Source: Blasia pusilla (lineage: Eukaryota > Marchantiophyta > Marchantiopsida > Blasiales). From it: a stretch of 64,000 nt of DNA. Shown here one piece after another: positions 11,231 through 22,938 of the stretch. Positions within the stretch are counted from its first letter, which is position 1. Every line of letters starts with the position of its first letter. The position numbers were made by a program, and so were the translations under genes. The stretch covers positions 34,968,001 to 35,032,000 of the forward strand of contig CM114273.1 of NCBI GenBank assembly GCA_050084515.1, in the 5' to 3' direction. Below the pieces are notes generated by a model, which did not search any database, was not told where the DNA came from, and saw only the letters and a list, made by a program, of their open reading frames with translations.

Positions 11231-13335
11231 TTGGTCATCCCACGGGATCCGTTTGGATGGCTAGTCCTCTTTCTAACCTTTGTACTAATGTGTTTGGAGA
11301 TCTTTTAGGATTTATCTTCTTAGGGTGTCCATGGGGAGGTAGCTTGTAGATGGGCCTTTGGTATTGTGAGTCACCTTCAACTCTTTTAAGGAGTTGGGCC
11401 AAAGATTTATGGTTGGGAATAGACCATTCTTCTAACAATACTTATGCTTCTAACATGGCTTTTTCCCACTAAAGTCTTAAAGCTATTTCTTCACTTTCTC
11501 CTTCTTCACCACTATGAATTGGGGGCCATGTTTTCCATAATTTTTAAAAATATCATATCATATATTTAAATATTCCCATCGAGGTTGGGCCATAATCATT
11601 CTATGGAAAGGAGGTAGGAGTTTGGATCTTTTGGTGCATTTTACATGGAATCCAATCAGGATGAGAGGATTTTCCATAGCGATGCCGGGCTAGAATGGCT
11701 TAGATTTCTTAGTGAGTGACTTGTGGATATTGTAGTAGTGATGGTGTCACTAGTGGTGGTGGTGAAGAAGAGCCATCTATAATGTTTTATGTAGTGAGAA
11801 CATTAATTAATATCCTTACGAATGGAGATTGGGTCTATTGGGAGAGGTTTTAATAAGCATTGCCTCTATTAAAATAAAAATCTCCGATCAAAATGGATAA
11901 TACTTGAGTTCACAACTTTGCCCCAAGGTAATGGGTTTTGGGAGATTTTGGGAAGAGAGGCTTTTATTAGATTTTGGGACTAGAGGTCTTAGCGATGCCT
12001 TCTTAGTTGATATTTTCTCTAGTGTTTAGCATGTCGTGACCTTCACTCCAATCTCTTGACAAAAAGTGATGGTTTCCTTTCCTTTAACATCACCATTAAG
12101 TCCACAAGAAGTATTTTCTATCTCAACAAACCATTTGCGACAAGTTCTCTGACAGTCCACCTGATCCACGCGATCCTCATTTAGGAACTACAAAGCCAGA
12201 CTTCGAATAAAAGTGAATACTCGAAGTGAGGCCACAAGTATCACAACACACTTGAGATACGTACGCAGGGACACGTTATGCATGGAGTACCCTGGATGAC
12301 GATTAATAGATCTAACGCCAACGGTTAGTTCCTCCGACCATAGTCACAGCTCGAAAGGCAGTGCGCCGGGTAGCTAGCTAGCTAGATACTTATCGACGCT
12401 AGTCAAACGGTACTGACTGATCCGGGGCGATGGTCATGTCTATCCAGCTTGACATCTTTGCCTGCTTTCGCGGAACACCACTCGATTCGAAGAGAAATAT
12501 ACACTTTAATAGAAACGATGGAAAAAGGAGGGGAGAAAAAAACCCAGGAACATAACAAAGCAGGTTCCATGGATCCTACGGTACGAGTTCTGGAGTTCGG
12601 TCGGTGAAAGGGGGGGAGCATTTGGAGGTGGCGGTCCTGCACCATTCGCGCGTGGCTTTCTACACTACAGGTGTTGTTGCTGCGTGATCTCTATCGATGT
12701 GATGGGGTTGAGCTGGGAGTCTGCGATCATGATCCTCTGAGGCTCGTGCTCGCTTCTACCTCTACGTCGCTCATGTGCAACATTAGAGAGCAGCTCTGAA
12801 CGTACTATCGAATTCGTGGACAGAGCGAAGGAGAGGTTCTCTGGACCCAAGATTACCGGTCATCCGATGGATTCTCTCTTATGTTTAGTGAGAGCCACAT
12901 CATATGCTGACTGCACGTTCCAGGCTGCAGGTAATTCTATGCTTCAACTTTCGAGCGGGTGCTTTATAGCGGAACCCAATCCATTCCTCGTCTGTACAAT
13001 CTAGATGCACACTGGAGATATCCTTACAAGTGCTCGAGTATCCCTAAGTGCCTTTCTTTCATGATCACTTGAGGTTATACAGATTGCGCCGAACGTCACT
13101 CAACTACATTCCAATCCATCTGTTCATTCATGATCAATGCAACTTTAGCCGCTGTGAAGAGATATGGCCAGCCCACAATGTACCCCAGCTAGGTTTCAGT
13201 CCAGCTTTTTGTCAGGAAGGAGCAGTGGTATGGCAGGGATATAGTTAATTCGATCGATTTTTTGAAGCAGGTAGAGGGTCAAGACCGAGTGCTGAACGAT
13301 GGAAGTGCCGTCGTTTCATACAAAGTAACGGTATC
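11231..13335. other. Unassigned stretch leading to the 13.5-kb gene
   Basis: AT-rich debris continues to about 12.1 kb, then composition returns to the genic level. No protein domain is visible. The second half probably holds the promoter and 5' leader of the gene at 13463. A GTGAGT donor-like site at 13336 and a pyrimidine-rich acceptor ending at 13400 would give a short leader intron, but neither is tested. Confidence 0.3.
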
Positions 13336-13462
13336 GTGAGTGAATCATTTTCCCGGCAGGTCGTTACTTGACTGAGAATACTGTTTTTTCTTCTTCATAG
13401 GTCGTACGATCATTCATTTTCACCCGACGCTGTTAACGGACAACGGAGATACTGAAAACGAC

Positions 13463-14413
13463 ATGACTTTGAAAGTCGATGCAGTGGACCCTATGAACGT
13501 ACCTCCTCCCACTGATGTGCGGGGCTTTTCGCCCTGCCAAGCTGCAGTCGTTCGACCTTCCAATTCTGGATCTCGAAATGGCCTTACAATTTCGGATTCC
13601 GATGTCGAGGATGGAAATGTGAGGATTTCAGCGTCTTCAAGCTCGGAATGCAATCTCTACGGTGATGGTGGTAAGGGGACGACAGACGGACGAAGAAAGA
13701 GGGACGGCACACTTGAAAGCCTCGGAGCAGAAACGAGGTCGAGTGGTACATGTACCACACGGGAGACGAAGTGGTATAATAACCCTCGTGCAGGAGGAGG
13801 GAAGAAGGTTCAGAATGATATGAATTCAACATCTCGTCCAAGCGTCGCGGACGCTTCTACATCTGCTCAAGAGGAGAGCAGCATGCTGTGGAGTATAGCC
13901 ACCACCCTCCTCAATCTGGGTTCAAGTCAAGCCCACAATCTCATAAAATTATCGCTATCCAAAGTTTCAGTGAGGAGCGCGTCCGATCAGCCTGAGGTCC
14001 TCGGAGTAGCCAAGAATTCGGAATGTGACGAAGAGATCGCGCAGTTGAACACGACCTCAGCTGACGTCGCTGCTGGATCAGGATGTAGGGTAAGATTATT
14101 AAACCACATGGGAGTCGGCCCGATCCGAAGAGCATCAAAGTTGTTACAGGAGGTCAAAATCCATGAGCCAATGACTCAAGATTCTTGCAAGAAAAAGTTC
14201 GATCCTCTGGTTTGTGGTCCGGGACAGAATTTCGCTCGGACTGCCATAGTCGCTCGGGAACTAGCGCTGGCCCGATGCTCTGCGAGGCCCGGCCCCAAGT
14301 CCCCGAGTGGGTCACCACCGCTCCCGTCCACACTCAGATCTTCGAGAAAGCAGAGAACAAGTACAATACTTTCGGAGAAGCTGGGCAAATCGCGGTTTGC
14401 CACTCTTCAGTGA
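13463..14413 (+). CDS. Unrecognised Ser/Arg-rich protein, 316 aa (intact paralogue of 489-1580)
   Basis: An uninterrupted frame of 316 codons. The ATG at 13463 is supported by its equivalence to the ATG at 489 of the decayed paralogue (M-x-L-x-V after a pyrimidine-rich splice acceptor in both). The N-terminal half is low-complexity and polar (Ser, Gly, Asp, Arg), with RRKRDG-type basic clusters that could serve in nuclear import. The conserved part is C-terminal. Around residues 210-270 it has GVGPIRR, LLQEVKIHEP, GQNFARTAIVARELALAR, then a basic Ser-rich tail ending KSRFATLQ. No signal peptide, transmembrane segment or known domain was seen. Conservation between the two loci of exactly this C-terminal block suggests that it is the functional part. 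Function unknown. Confidence 0.6.
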   Translation: MTLKVDAVDPMNVPPPTDVRGFSPCQAAVVRPSNSGSRNGLTISDSDVEDGNVRISASSSSECNLYGDGGKGTTDGRRKRDGTLESLGAETRSSGTCTTRETKWYNNPRAGGGKKVQNDMNSTSRPSVADASTSAQEESSMLWSIATTLLNLGSSQAHNLIKLSLSKVSVRSASDQPEVLGVAKNSECDEEIAQLNTTSADVAAGSGCRVRLLNHMGVGPIRRASKLLQEVKIHEPMTQDSCKKKFDPLVCGPGQNFARTAIVARELALARCSARPGPKSPSGSPPLPSTLRSSRKQRTSTILSEKLGKSRFATLQ

Positions 14414-17400
14414 TCGGATTGTGGACCTGATCCATCCGATATCGAAGTAAGCTGTGTTGCGGTGGATCAGCTCATGCATTCCCAACAATCCACATCCTCA
14501 CGGCCTTGAGGAAGTGCAATGGCGGTGAACAAAAGAGTCTGTTGCAGTTTCTGAATCACAGCGACGATTCCGAGCACCGCCGCGCAGATGATGCTCGACG
14601 TTCAGTGGCTCCGCGAGTTTCCGTCACCTTTAGGAGTGTGTACTCGACACCGGGCAGCTCTTCGTCTCACGCGCGAGCTGGATCCGAGAAGATGAGTCAT
14701 CCATCATTGTGGATCTTGGTCGGTTTACAGGAGGGTGAAGCATTCGTCTCGATAATGACTCATAGGATTCCAGTTTCACTCAATTGTGTAGCATGAGTTG
14801 TAGAGTACTAGTTTCAGGACGTACTTATTTGAGGATTACTTCCGAATGGTCCTTGAAAAAAACCTTTCGCGGTTTGACAGGTGGTGTGCTCGAGTTAATC
14901 ACCATTAGCGTCAGGCCTGTAATCCTATACTAAAGAGTACGAATGATAAAATGCCCCGCTAAAATGGGCGCATTTGGGGCCTTTGCCACAAGTATGCCCA
15001 TTTTAACTGGATAAGTAAAACAGGAAGTGTGCTAGCCGATGGTTGAGTCTTTGGCCCGTGAAAGACTAGCTTTGATGGTTATTAATCCACATTTTCAAAT
15101 AAATTTAAACGCGCATTTGAAGTAAAGTGGTTCTCCAAGTTTTGAAAGATCAACCGGCCAACTTTTACTGAAATTAAAGTGTTCCGCTTTGTTCTTTAGT
15201 GAGTTGAATTGGATAGACAACTTATAGACACTAACTTCGTATTTATAAATTTTATTTCTTTTGTGCCATAAAAGAAATAGCTTACTTATATGAAACCAAC
15301 AATGAGGATCAATTTTGGGGGCGTTTGAATTAGCGATATCACATGTGAAGAACCAAAGTGACTTTGGTAAATGACATGCCCATATAGTGTAATGCAAGCA
15401 CTATTTCAGTTAGGCCAACAAGGGTTAGTATGCATGTCCACTTCCTATATCTTTGAACAAATAGAGTGTCGTTTGGTGTATTCACCTCTAATTTTTTGAA
15501 AACTCAAGAGTATGTACGTCGGGTGATGGATTAGAGACTAGGGAAATTGGTAAGTGAGAAAATACTTGTGCATGCACTAATAATTATCTTCAATTTAGAT
15601 ATTTAAACTTCAAAGTTAGTTTTGAAAATCACTTGCTAATACCAATTGACATTTTGGTCAGATCCACATGGTAGATAACCACTCTCCTCCAAAGAATCTT
15701 ATGCCCCGTAGAGAGGGGAGAGGTAGTGCACTACCTCTCATCTAAAATGAAATGAGCCTTATGCCCAATAGAGAAGGGAGAGGTAGGGCAAATCGGACAA
15801 ATAATAGTGAAATAATAAGTCCAGCATTGAGGAAGACTATGATTGTGTGTTTTTTGGAGGGTGGAGTGGGATTGTCTCTTCAAGATTGCCTCTCAACATA
15901 GCTAAGAGGATGATAGAAGGAATAGTAGTTTCTCCATAGCCACAAGGACATGGACATAACTAGTCAATGTGTAAAACGTAATTAACACGTACAAGTGGAT
16001 AATCTAGATGGTCGGGAAAAAAACATAGGACAAGTAGATAGTCTAGATGGCGAACACTTGTAAGGGTTATAAGTACTTTATGCAATTTGAAACTAATTTT
16101 CTCCATTTTCCAATTCCAATATGACATGATATTTTTGCTCTAGTTCTTATGTAAATACAGAGTATGGAGTTGTCATTTAATTACACATGCTTATAAATTG
16201 AGAACAACCCTTGATCCTTAATTGGAAAAATTCCATGTACTATTGTCTCTTGGTTTAGATAGCCACCAGTAGTTGTATAGGTGTCACAAAATTGATGAAG
16301 ATGGAGGTTTTAAGCCATATGAGAGCCAAAATTTGAAATTGTGGGGGCGTGGGTTTGTAGCAATTTGAAATAAGTACTACCGTCTAGCCACTATCAATCG
16401 GTTCTCCATAGTCACCTTCTAGTGGCCAACAAAGTTCCGAAGGTCTATCTCGAGAGTTGGCTGCCAAATGCCCCAACTCTTAAATCTCTAAAAATCTCAA
16501 AAGATCCACCTCATACCTTACAAACAAAATGTAAGCTTGAAATTTTTCAGCTTAACGAGAAGGGGTTAGGGTCAAAAATTCTTTGAAGCTAGTTCAGATG
16601 TTAGGAAAAAAAAGGGATATTGGGATTCTTAACTATAACCAAAATAGGCTATTTTCTTTTCATTTCTTACCCGTTAAACTAAAGCAAGATTATTTTACAC
16701 TTGAAACTTCAAAGTTTATTTCTAAGAGGGGTGGTGATATCTTACATAAAAAAACGAGTACGGGAATTTTCATTTGAACCAAAAAATAACATTTGGACCG
16801 AGACTTCATATGGTACTAGTTGAAATTTTAAATTTAAGTTTCATGCATACTTGAAGCTTAGAAGAATCTTAAGGTGACTTCTTGGATTCTTTCCAATAAG
16901 TTTGAATGAAAATTGAATTTGGATTTTTTCACCTAAAAAAATTTGAGCTAAAACTTGATAGGATACTTTCTTACACATTCCCTCAAAATTCAAGGAATGT
17001 GACGATACACTTGAAACTCAAATAATCCCAAGGTTCACTCCTACAAACTCTTTGAAAAAAATTATTTTTTATAGAATTTAACAATTACATAGCATTTCTA
17101 CAATTTCTTCATTGATTGTTCTAGGACCTAAGTAGTTCTATTATTCTACATGCCTTATTGGTCTCCTCCTCCAATTGTTTTGTCTTATGCATGGAGCTCC
17201 TTATGCTTTTTGATCAAATTTATAATATCATTGTCTTCATGTATATCCATTTTATTATAATAACAAGAAATATATGCCAAGGAAGGAAGGATTAAAGAAA
17301 TTCAAAATGGAATGCAAATAGAAAATAGTAGGAATAAAAAAATTACAAGATTAATAGCTTTAAAAAAATTAGGGTGATCCAACCACTTGTATTCTATATA

Positions 17401-17886
17401 TCGACGCAAAGGCTTATGCACATTGTAAGGTAGTCAAGATGAATTGCTAAAAATAAGTAGTGAATGTACATAGAGAACTACAAGAAGGGACAAAATGAAT
17501 GATTCAAGGGTGTGATGAGCATATGTTTAAAAAAAAAAAAAAGACAAAAAATTTAGATGTTAGTGCCCAAGAACTTCCACTACAAATAGAATAAATCCAT
17601 TTATTACATGTTTCATTGTGTAACTTAACTCCTAGATTCTTGCAATTTCCTTAGATGTACAACTTTTAATAAATGTAAATTGATACATCTAGTCATAACA
17701 TATAGATAGAAACCACCATATCATCCAAAATCCAATGTATACTTCGAATATTATAAGATTAACTCTTTGACAAGAGGAACCTTGTGTATTTGAAGGTAGG
17801 ATATATATTTTCTCTTGCCCAATGGTATATCTTTCAATATAAAACATAATATTACCGCCATATCGATAGTAATCATATATGGTATA
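14414..17886. other. Downstream flank and long AT-rich repeat debris
   Basis: The first ~400 bases are the 3' flank of the 13463 gene and resemble the flank of the decayed paralogue (1570-1640). From about 15 kb the sequence is strongly AT-rich with frequent stops in all frames. Longest frames are 100 codons or fewer and show no domain. A 60-bp diverged repeat (cttatgccc..tagag at 15698 and 15758) surrounds a perfect palindrome. Likely old transposon sequence, family unknown. Confidence 0.35.
15718..15739. repeat. Perfect 22-bp palindrome
   Basis: GAGAGGTAG-TGCA-CTACCTCTC reads identically on both strands. It lies inside a diverged 60-bp repeat (starts at 15698 and 15758) in AT-rich debris. 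It may be a recombination product or a dyad binding site. Nothing nearby indicates a function. Confidence 0.65.
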
Positions 17887-18870
17887 ATTACTATCAAGAT
17901 TATTTTTTATTGTAGAAAATTTAATCGGAGTGAGTAATTACACTAGTGTTCTTTGTGTATTCCCTTCTTAGTTGAGAGTTTTCTTTCTTCCTTTACTTTC
18001 ACATTCATAACTTTTAAACTTCTTATTCGGTCTTCTATACCCATACATATTATAGTAGTGGTTTTAATAAAAAACAAAATGTAGAAGATCTTGGTTGAGG
18101 AAACAAGTTCATAAGTTTCAAGGATATGAAGAAAAAGGGAGGAGAGATGGGCTCCATGGAATACATTATTGAAGATTAAGGACAACTTTGAATTACTAAA
18201 GGGTCCAATATAAGACAATTTTTATTAAATAGAAATAAACATATTAACCTGTATTCTCGCTTAATTTTCTTATTATACCGTACCTCTTAAGAATACGTAC
18301 CTACTAGATGAACTTACAAAATTATTTACAAGGTAGAAATAAGGATGGGTATAATCGTGATAATCCTCTGGCATGCTCCAAACATTCAGTTAAAAGATTT
18401 TGATCAGAAAAAAAAATCGTGCTTCCATCTACCACTGAAGCATTCCAAGAGTTAATCTTGGGCAATTTCCATTTTGGGATATAGAGATGTTTTAAGCTCG
18501 AGGTCCGTTTAAATTGGCTCCGGCTCTTGATGCTCATGCGGTGGGTTAAACAAATCAAAAAAGCCTCCACCTTAGAAGGGATTCGAAGTTTGGTCACGGC
18601 CTGCTCATCTTGGAAATGCCAGTGGATCGGGCAATGTTCCAAGATAGAAAGCAGTACCACTCCGTTGGAATGGGTTCCGACTGTTGTTATACTGCGATGG
18701 GTTCTCAACAAATCCAAAAAGCATCCACCTGAAAAGGGATTCAAAGTTTGACCACTGCTTGTTCATCTTGGTAGTCCCAGTCGATCAGGCCCTGTTTTCA
18801 AAGCTAGCTGGATCGGTTGGAGCTCTCTATCGGGGGATGGGTGGCTAACGTCGAGAGATTTGTTTCCGAA
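17887..18870. repeat. Dispersed ~1-kb repeat, copy A
   Basis: This block is nearly identical by eye to 38328-39291. Similarity starts around tttttattgtagaaaatttaa and ends at gagatttgtttccga, and the flanks are unrelated. The minus strand is open over 18322-18744 (140 codons). The peptide contains two related short words (GGCFLDLL.THR and VEAFLICLTHR) and PKWKLPKINSWNASVVDG, and matches no family I know. Copy B breaks this frame with a ~16-bp deletion. There are no convincing terminal repeats, so it could be a solo LTR, a non-autonomous element or a segmental copy. High identity implies a recent move. Confidence 0.75.
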
Positions 18871-18897
18871 TAAAGACCAAATTCACCATCTCTATCG

Positions 18898-19525
18898 AGC
18901 GCATATACATCGCTACACAACCCACATCATTGGTCATATCTAGACACCACACAAAAATGATCCTCCCATCATACGGGTCAATTCATCCATAAACAAAACA
19001 AACTCACGTATGTATATCAAGAACCCACAACAAAATATCAGAGTAAAAACGGCTCATCCGGCCTAAAACTCCACTCATGAATCTACATCGGGATATCAAG
19101 CCATATCCATCCTCAACTATGAGGGAATCCAAGAAGCTAACACCCTAGTTCCTAAGGTCTAACATGAGAAAGATGGCTTGAGAAAGCCATCTCTCTTACT
19201 CTAATATTTTGGGAAGAGCCAAAAGGCTCTTTCCCCAGTAATAACACTCCCAACGGTAACCTACGTATACAAGTTACTCAGAGTCAGTTGACTCGATAAA
19301 CAAACTTAGACTATACTCAAGACTATCCGTTGGCTCTCTATGTCGTCGCCACGATAGATCTCTATCTATTGGCTATTAAGATATGACATCTGTCGTGTGC
19401 ATATACGTCGCTATACAACCCACATTGTTGGTCACATCTATCCACCACACAACACTGATCTTCCCAACACATGCGTCGATCCATCCATAAACGAAAAAAA
19501 ATCACCTATATACATCGAGACCCCA
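18898..19525. repeat. Direct ~125-bp repeats flanking an LTR-like block
   Basis: 18898-19030 and 19397-19525 share a series of words in the same order (gcatata.atcgct.cacaacccacat, catccataaac, then ac.tatatcga..acccca), about 499 bases apart. Between them lies the segment 19036-19391, which recurs at 31103-31575. The nested arrangement suggests an LTR-type element on the - strand with its own internal duplication. Boundaries were set by eye. Confidence 0.45.
19036..19391 (-). repeat. LTR-like dispersed repeat, copy 1
   Basis: This segment aligns with 31103-31575: cagagtaaaaa, ggcctaaaac, catgaatctacatcgg, gagaaagatggcttgagaaa, gctctttcccc, cgccacgatagatctctat. On the - strand it would begin TGTCATATCTTA, with the TG start common for LTRs. 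Copy 1 lacks about 115 bases present in copy 2 near the - strand start. A decayed gag-like reading on the same strand lies at 20238-20503, consistent with an old Ty3-type element. Confidence 0.45.
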
Positions 19526-21600
19526 AGACTGTCCCCCTATCTCGTAGTTGGGTTCCTCTAACTCCAAATAGCACACACAGATGTATCCGACATGATCTAC
19601 TACCCTTTACATATCTAGCACCATCGGTGTCGTCATCCTCGTAATACTGCAACACTGCAAATACCAGCCGTGTTGACCCTTTTGAAGAGATCTAATACTC
19701 TCATACCCTACTCCAAACGCTGCCACACAATACGTGTGGTACCCAAAGATATGAAGTCTCTACTCCAAGAGCACGACTATCACCTAACTCTATCTACTCC
19801 AAGACATAGGTACAACTCCATGCTTGCCTCACAAACTTGTTTGCACTCCATGAAACTCAACGCTCGTCTCCAACAATGATAAAGAAGCTCCACATATGTC
19901 TGGGTGTATGTCTCAATCATCCCATATGTAGTAATGATCAATCTTTGCATGCGGATGAACGTCTCTCTTAGACTCTCACTCGATCTCTACTGAAAATCTT
20001 GTAGACTCTTCAGCTTGTCGGTTGGCACGGCTTGGTAGCTCCTCCCCAACTATCGAAAGAACTCCAATGTAAGACTGAAACTAGGTGGCCCTCTACCACC
20101 AAAGGTCTCTCCACCTCACCCATCTCAATGTCCTTATCTCCATCTAGTCTCTAAGCTGATGGTGTAGGTCTTTCCGCCCTGACTATTCCATCATACGCCT
20201 CGAGACCACTAGTGGATACATACCCTCGAGCCTAATATATCTTCTAAGCATCGATCTCTATTGAGTGTAGCAATAAGAACTCCATGTAATCATCCATATA
20301 AGGACCCTCCAAGTGTTGGAACAAACCCTTCCATTCCATAAAGGATTGAACCGCGCAGGGGCTTTGATCTTCTAGAAGTCGTACCATGTGTCGAGTACCT
20401 GGATGAGATTGTCAAGGTCTATGGTGCCTACCGCACCCTAGAAATGACGTATGCCCCGGTGGTCCATGTCCTATATCTCTCCCCATGTGACACTGTCTCC
20501 GTTTGCGATCTCCTCAACAGACCCGCTGTCTAGTGATGACCACCTAGCTAGGTATGGAAGTCTGGGTGGTTATTCACTAGAAACCCCTTGATACCTCACG
20601 CCACTCTATGTCACTCCACTACCATTGCTCGCACTACCTTGTTCTTCCAAACCTTGGAAGAACATCGTGATGACATCCCTACCTCACTCGCTCAAACACT
20701 TAGACTCAACAAGAGTCTCCCACACTCCTCACTAGCTCACCCATGCTAGTTGTTGTCTCGTGATGACACACCTGACCTCACGCACACTCAACACTCAACA
20801 CTTGAGCTCACCTTGAGCCTCCCAACTAACTCTAAATAAAAAATCTATTCTTGGCTCATACACACAACCTCTACCCGACAACCGCCATATATCCACCGAC
20901 ATGCCATACATGAAAGGAGTCTACACTCGTCACCATGACTATACCCATGTAGCACTAGCTACCCGATACCTAGCACCCTCTATGACACGAGACGAGTGCG
21001 GTAAAAGGGACTCAAATGGATGACCTGAACACGCCCACCAATCTACTCCACCTTCAACACTCACTACTTCATCTGGTACGACAGGCTCTGCAACACAACG
21101 ATCTCCACATATAGCACGTCGAACCTCCCGTCAGCATCAATGCATGCGTCTCCACCTCTAGCACTCAGCCGTAAACTCTCGGTACGGATCACTCGTCTCA
21201 CCCCCAGTCAGCAGAGTGCTAGCAAATCCTGTCATCAATTCCATCCATGCTTGCAAAACATCATGTCCCAAAAACTCTATATGAGTGGAAAATCAAACTA
21301 CCGACCCTAAATCGTGATCCTTGCTTGGAAATACCAAGTTGCAAAAATGTCTCCTACTACGTTAGCCAAATTTACCACATTTTCCGCTCAAACACGTAGT
21401 CTGTCCACTACATTCGGCTCACCAACTATAGCTCGCCTACCGTGGTCACCTACGCACCACCTCCAACATTGCACCCTACAACCCAACCAACCGTGGCGCT
21501 CGACAATTGTTCGACGCTCCTAACCTTCGGCCTCTTGCCTTGGCGTCCGCAAACCTTGGAGCCCTAGCCCCGGGCTCTTCCCTGTGGCCGTCCAGCCTCC
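19526..21600. other. Decayed retroelement-like interior
   Basis: C/A-rich on the + strand, with no long open frame on either strand. Part of it reads as a broken gag-like protein on the - strand (separate entry). No integrase, protease or RT motif was recovered. The right end grades into the hAT-type leader region around 21.6 kb. Confidence 0.3.
20238..20503 (-). pseudogene. Possible decayed gag fragment, - strand
   Basis: On the - strand, pieces such as IDLDNLIQVLDTWYDF, KIKAPARFNPLW and, one frame over, KGLFQHLEGPYMDDYMEFLL form a protein-like stretch. It is interrupted by TAG codons, some where Trp would fit, and by one frameshift. The style resembles a Ty3/gypsy gag, but no zinc knuckle is visible. 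The placement next to an LTR-like repeat on the same strand supports this weakly. Confidence 0.25.
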
Positions 21601-22129
21601 TCGCGCTCGTTCGGCGCTTCTTGACCAATGAACGGGGAGATCTGGGGTTTAGAGTATTCGTAGCCGGCAGTTTTTTGAAATTTCCGTCCCTGCTCAAGAG
21701 AGGCCGGCTGAGATTCCGGCGCATTTGACTGAGTTCCCGGAAGATGGCAGAGAGGATTTAGTATAACCAAAAACTCCACGGGAGTCGCACAGGCTCGATT
21801 GGAATTACACCTATGACACCGGAATTCGACCGATATTATATCACGGGTGATGGAATGCTATTGGAATAGTTGTCGGCAACCGGAAAACTGATGAGGTTTG
21901 ATTGGAGGGTAGATGGAGGGACGGATATGCACTCCAACATGCTTTCAAATTCTGGCCGCATAGTAGAGGGTTTTACAAAACTCTATAAGGTGCCCCAAAA
22001 TCAACCGCATCCTAAAACCTTAAGGCTGCCCCTCCGAAACCGTTCGATGCTTTGGAGTCTCATCCGACGATACTGAGCAAACCCGGGGTGGGATTGACTC
22101 TACGGAGTGAGGCGCGGATAGGGTTGAGA

Positions 22130-22740
22130 GGGTGGGGGGTATTGTCTCTCCTTGTCTCATTGTGCGATTTTCCCGTTGCTGCCCTGCTCTGCTCTACTCT
22201 ATGCCGCTGCTCTGCATTGAGCGCTCTTTCCCGTTGCTGCACTCTTGCTCGCTGCTGCGCCATTGTGCACTCTTGCTCTTGCTCCCTGTTGCGCTGTTGT
22301 GCGTTCATGCTCTCTGCTGCGTTCTCGGCTCAGCAAGAGCAAGACATCTGTGCGCTGTGCTTGCTTGCTGTTGTCGCTGCATTCTTGCCTGCTTAGGATG
22401 CTCTTGCCTGGTATTGTGCGCTCTTGCTCGCTGATGCGCTCTTTCCTGCTATTGTGTAGTATTTATGAGTCCCCATTTCCTCTGCTGCTGCGCTCAGAGC
22501 CTCGGTTCCGACATGTGTCTTTTCTTGCCTGTTTAGTTCGGACGCCTTTCGTTCTTGCTGCAACTCATAGCTGTATCTCTCACTCTCCGTGACATGCTTT
22601 CGCTCTTGGAGTCCTGGTGTTATTCCCTAAACCCTAGTAGCCGCATTCATAGGTCTCTTGCTGCCTTGTACCCACACTTTTGCGATTGTTGCGGTTCCCT
22701 GGTTCGGGCTGCAAGATCTCTTGCTCTTGCTGCCTTGTAA
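22130..22740. repeat. Low-complexity gctctt/gctgctg-rich block
   Basis: Many degenerate copies of gctcttgct, gctgcgct and ctctgctg words on the + strand give Leu/Cys/Ser/Ala-rich open frames in several frames at once, and Glu/Gln/Arg-rich frames on the other strand. No frame is favoured, so it is not treated as coding. It sits immediately 5' of a transposase start, as does the comparable block at 26400-27290. Confidence 0.55.
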
Positions 22741-22938
22741 CCACACTACTAGCAATTGTTGTGTCATGTTGCAAAGCCCTAGTCATGGCCGAATGTCCTC
22801 ACCGAGATGTCTACTTGATGATCACTATGGTTGAGCTAGATTATGGCATCGATTGAGGTCGATCGCACCTCTTACTCGTAGCACTATTCATAATACCCTC
22901 ACGCACGGCTTGTGTGTACTCTTGACTTTGGGTTTGGT

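Noticed and set aside
22052-22592. Cys/Leu-rich frames of ~115 codons resembling membrane peptides
   Set aside because: Same reason: low-complexity gctctt/gctgctg repeats open in three frames, located in a transposon leader.
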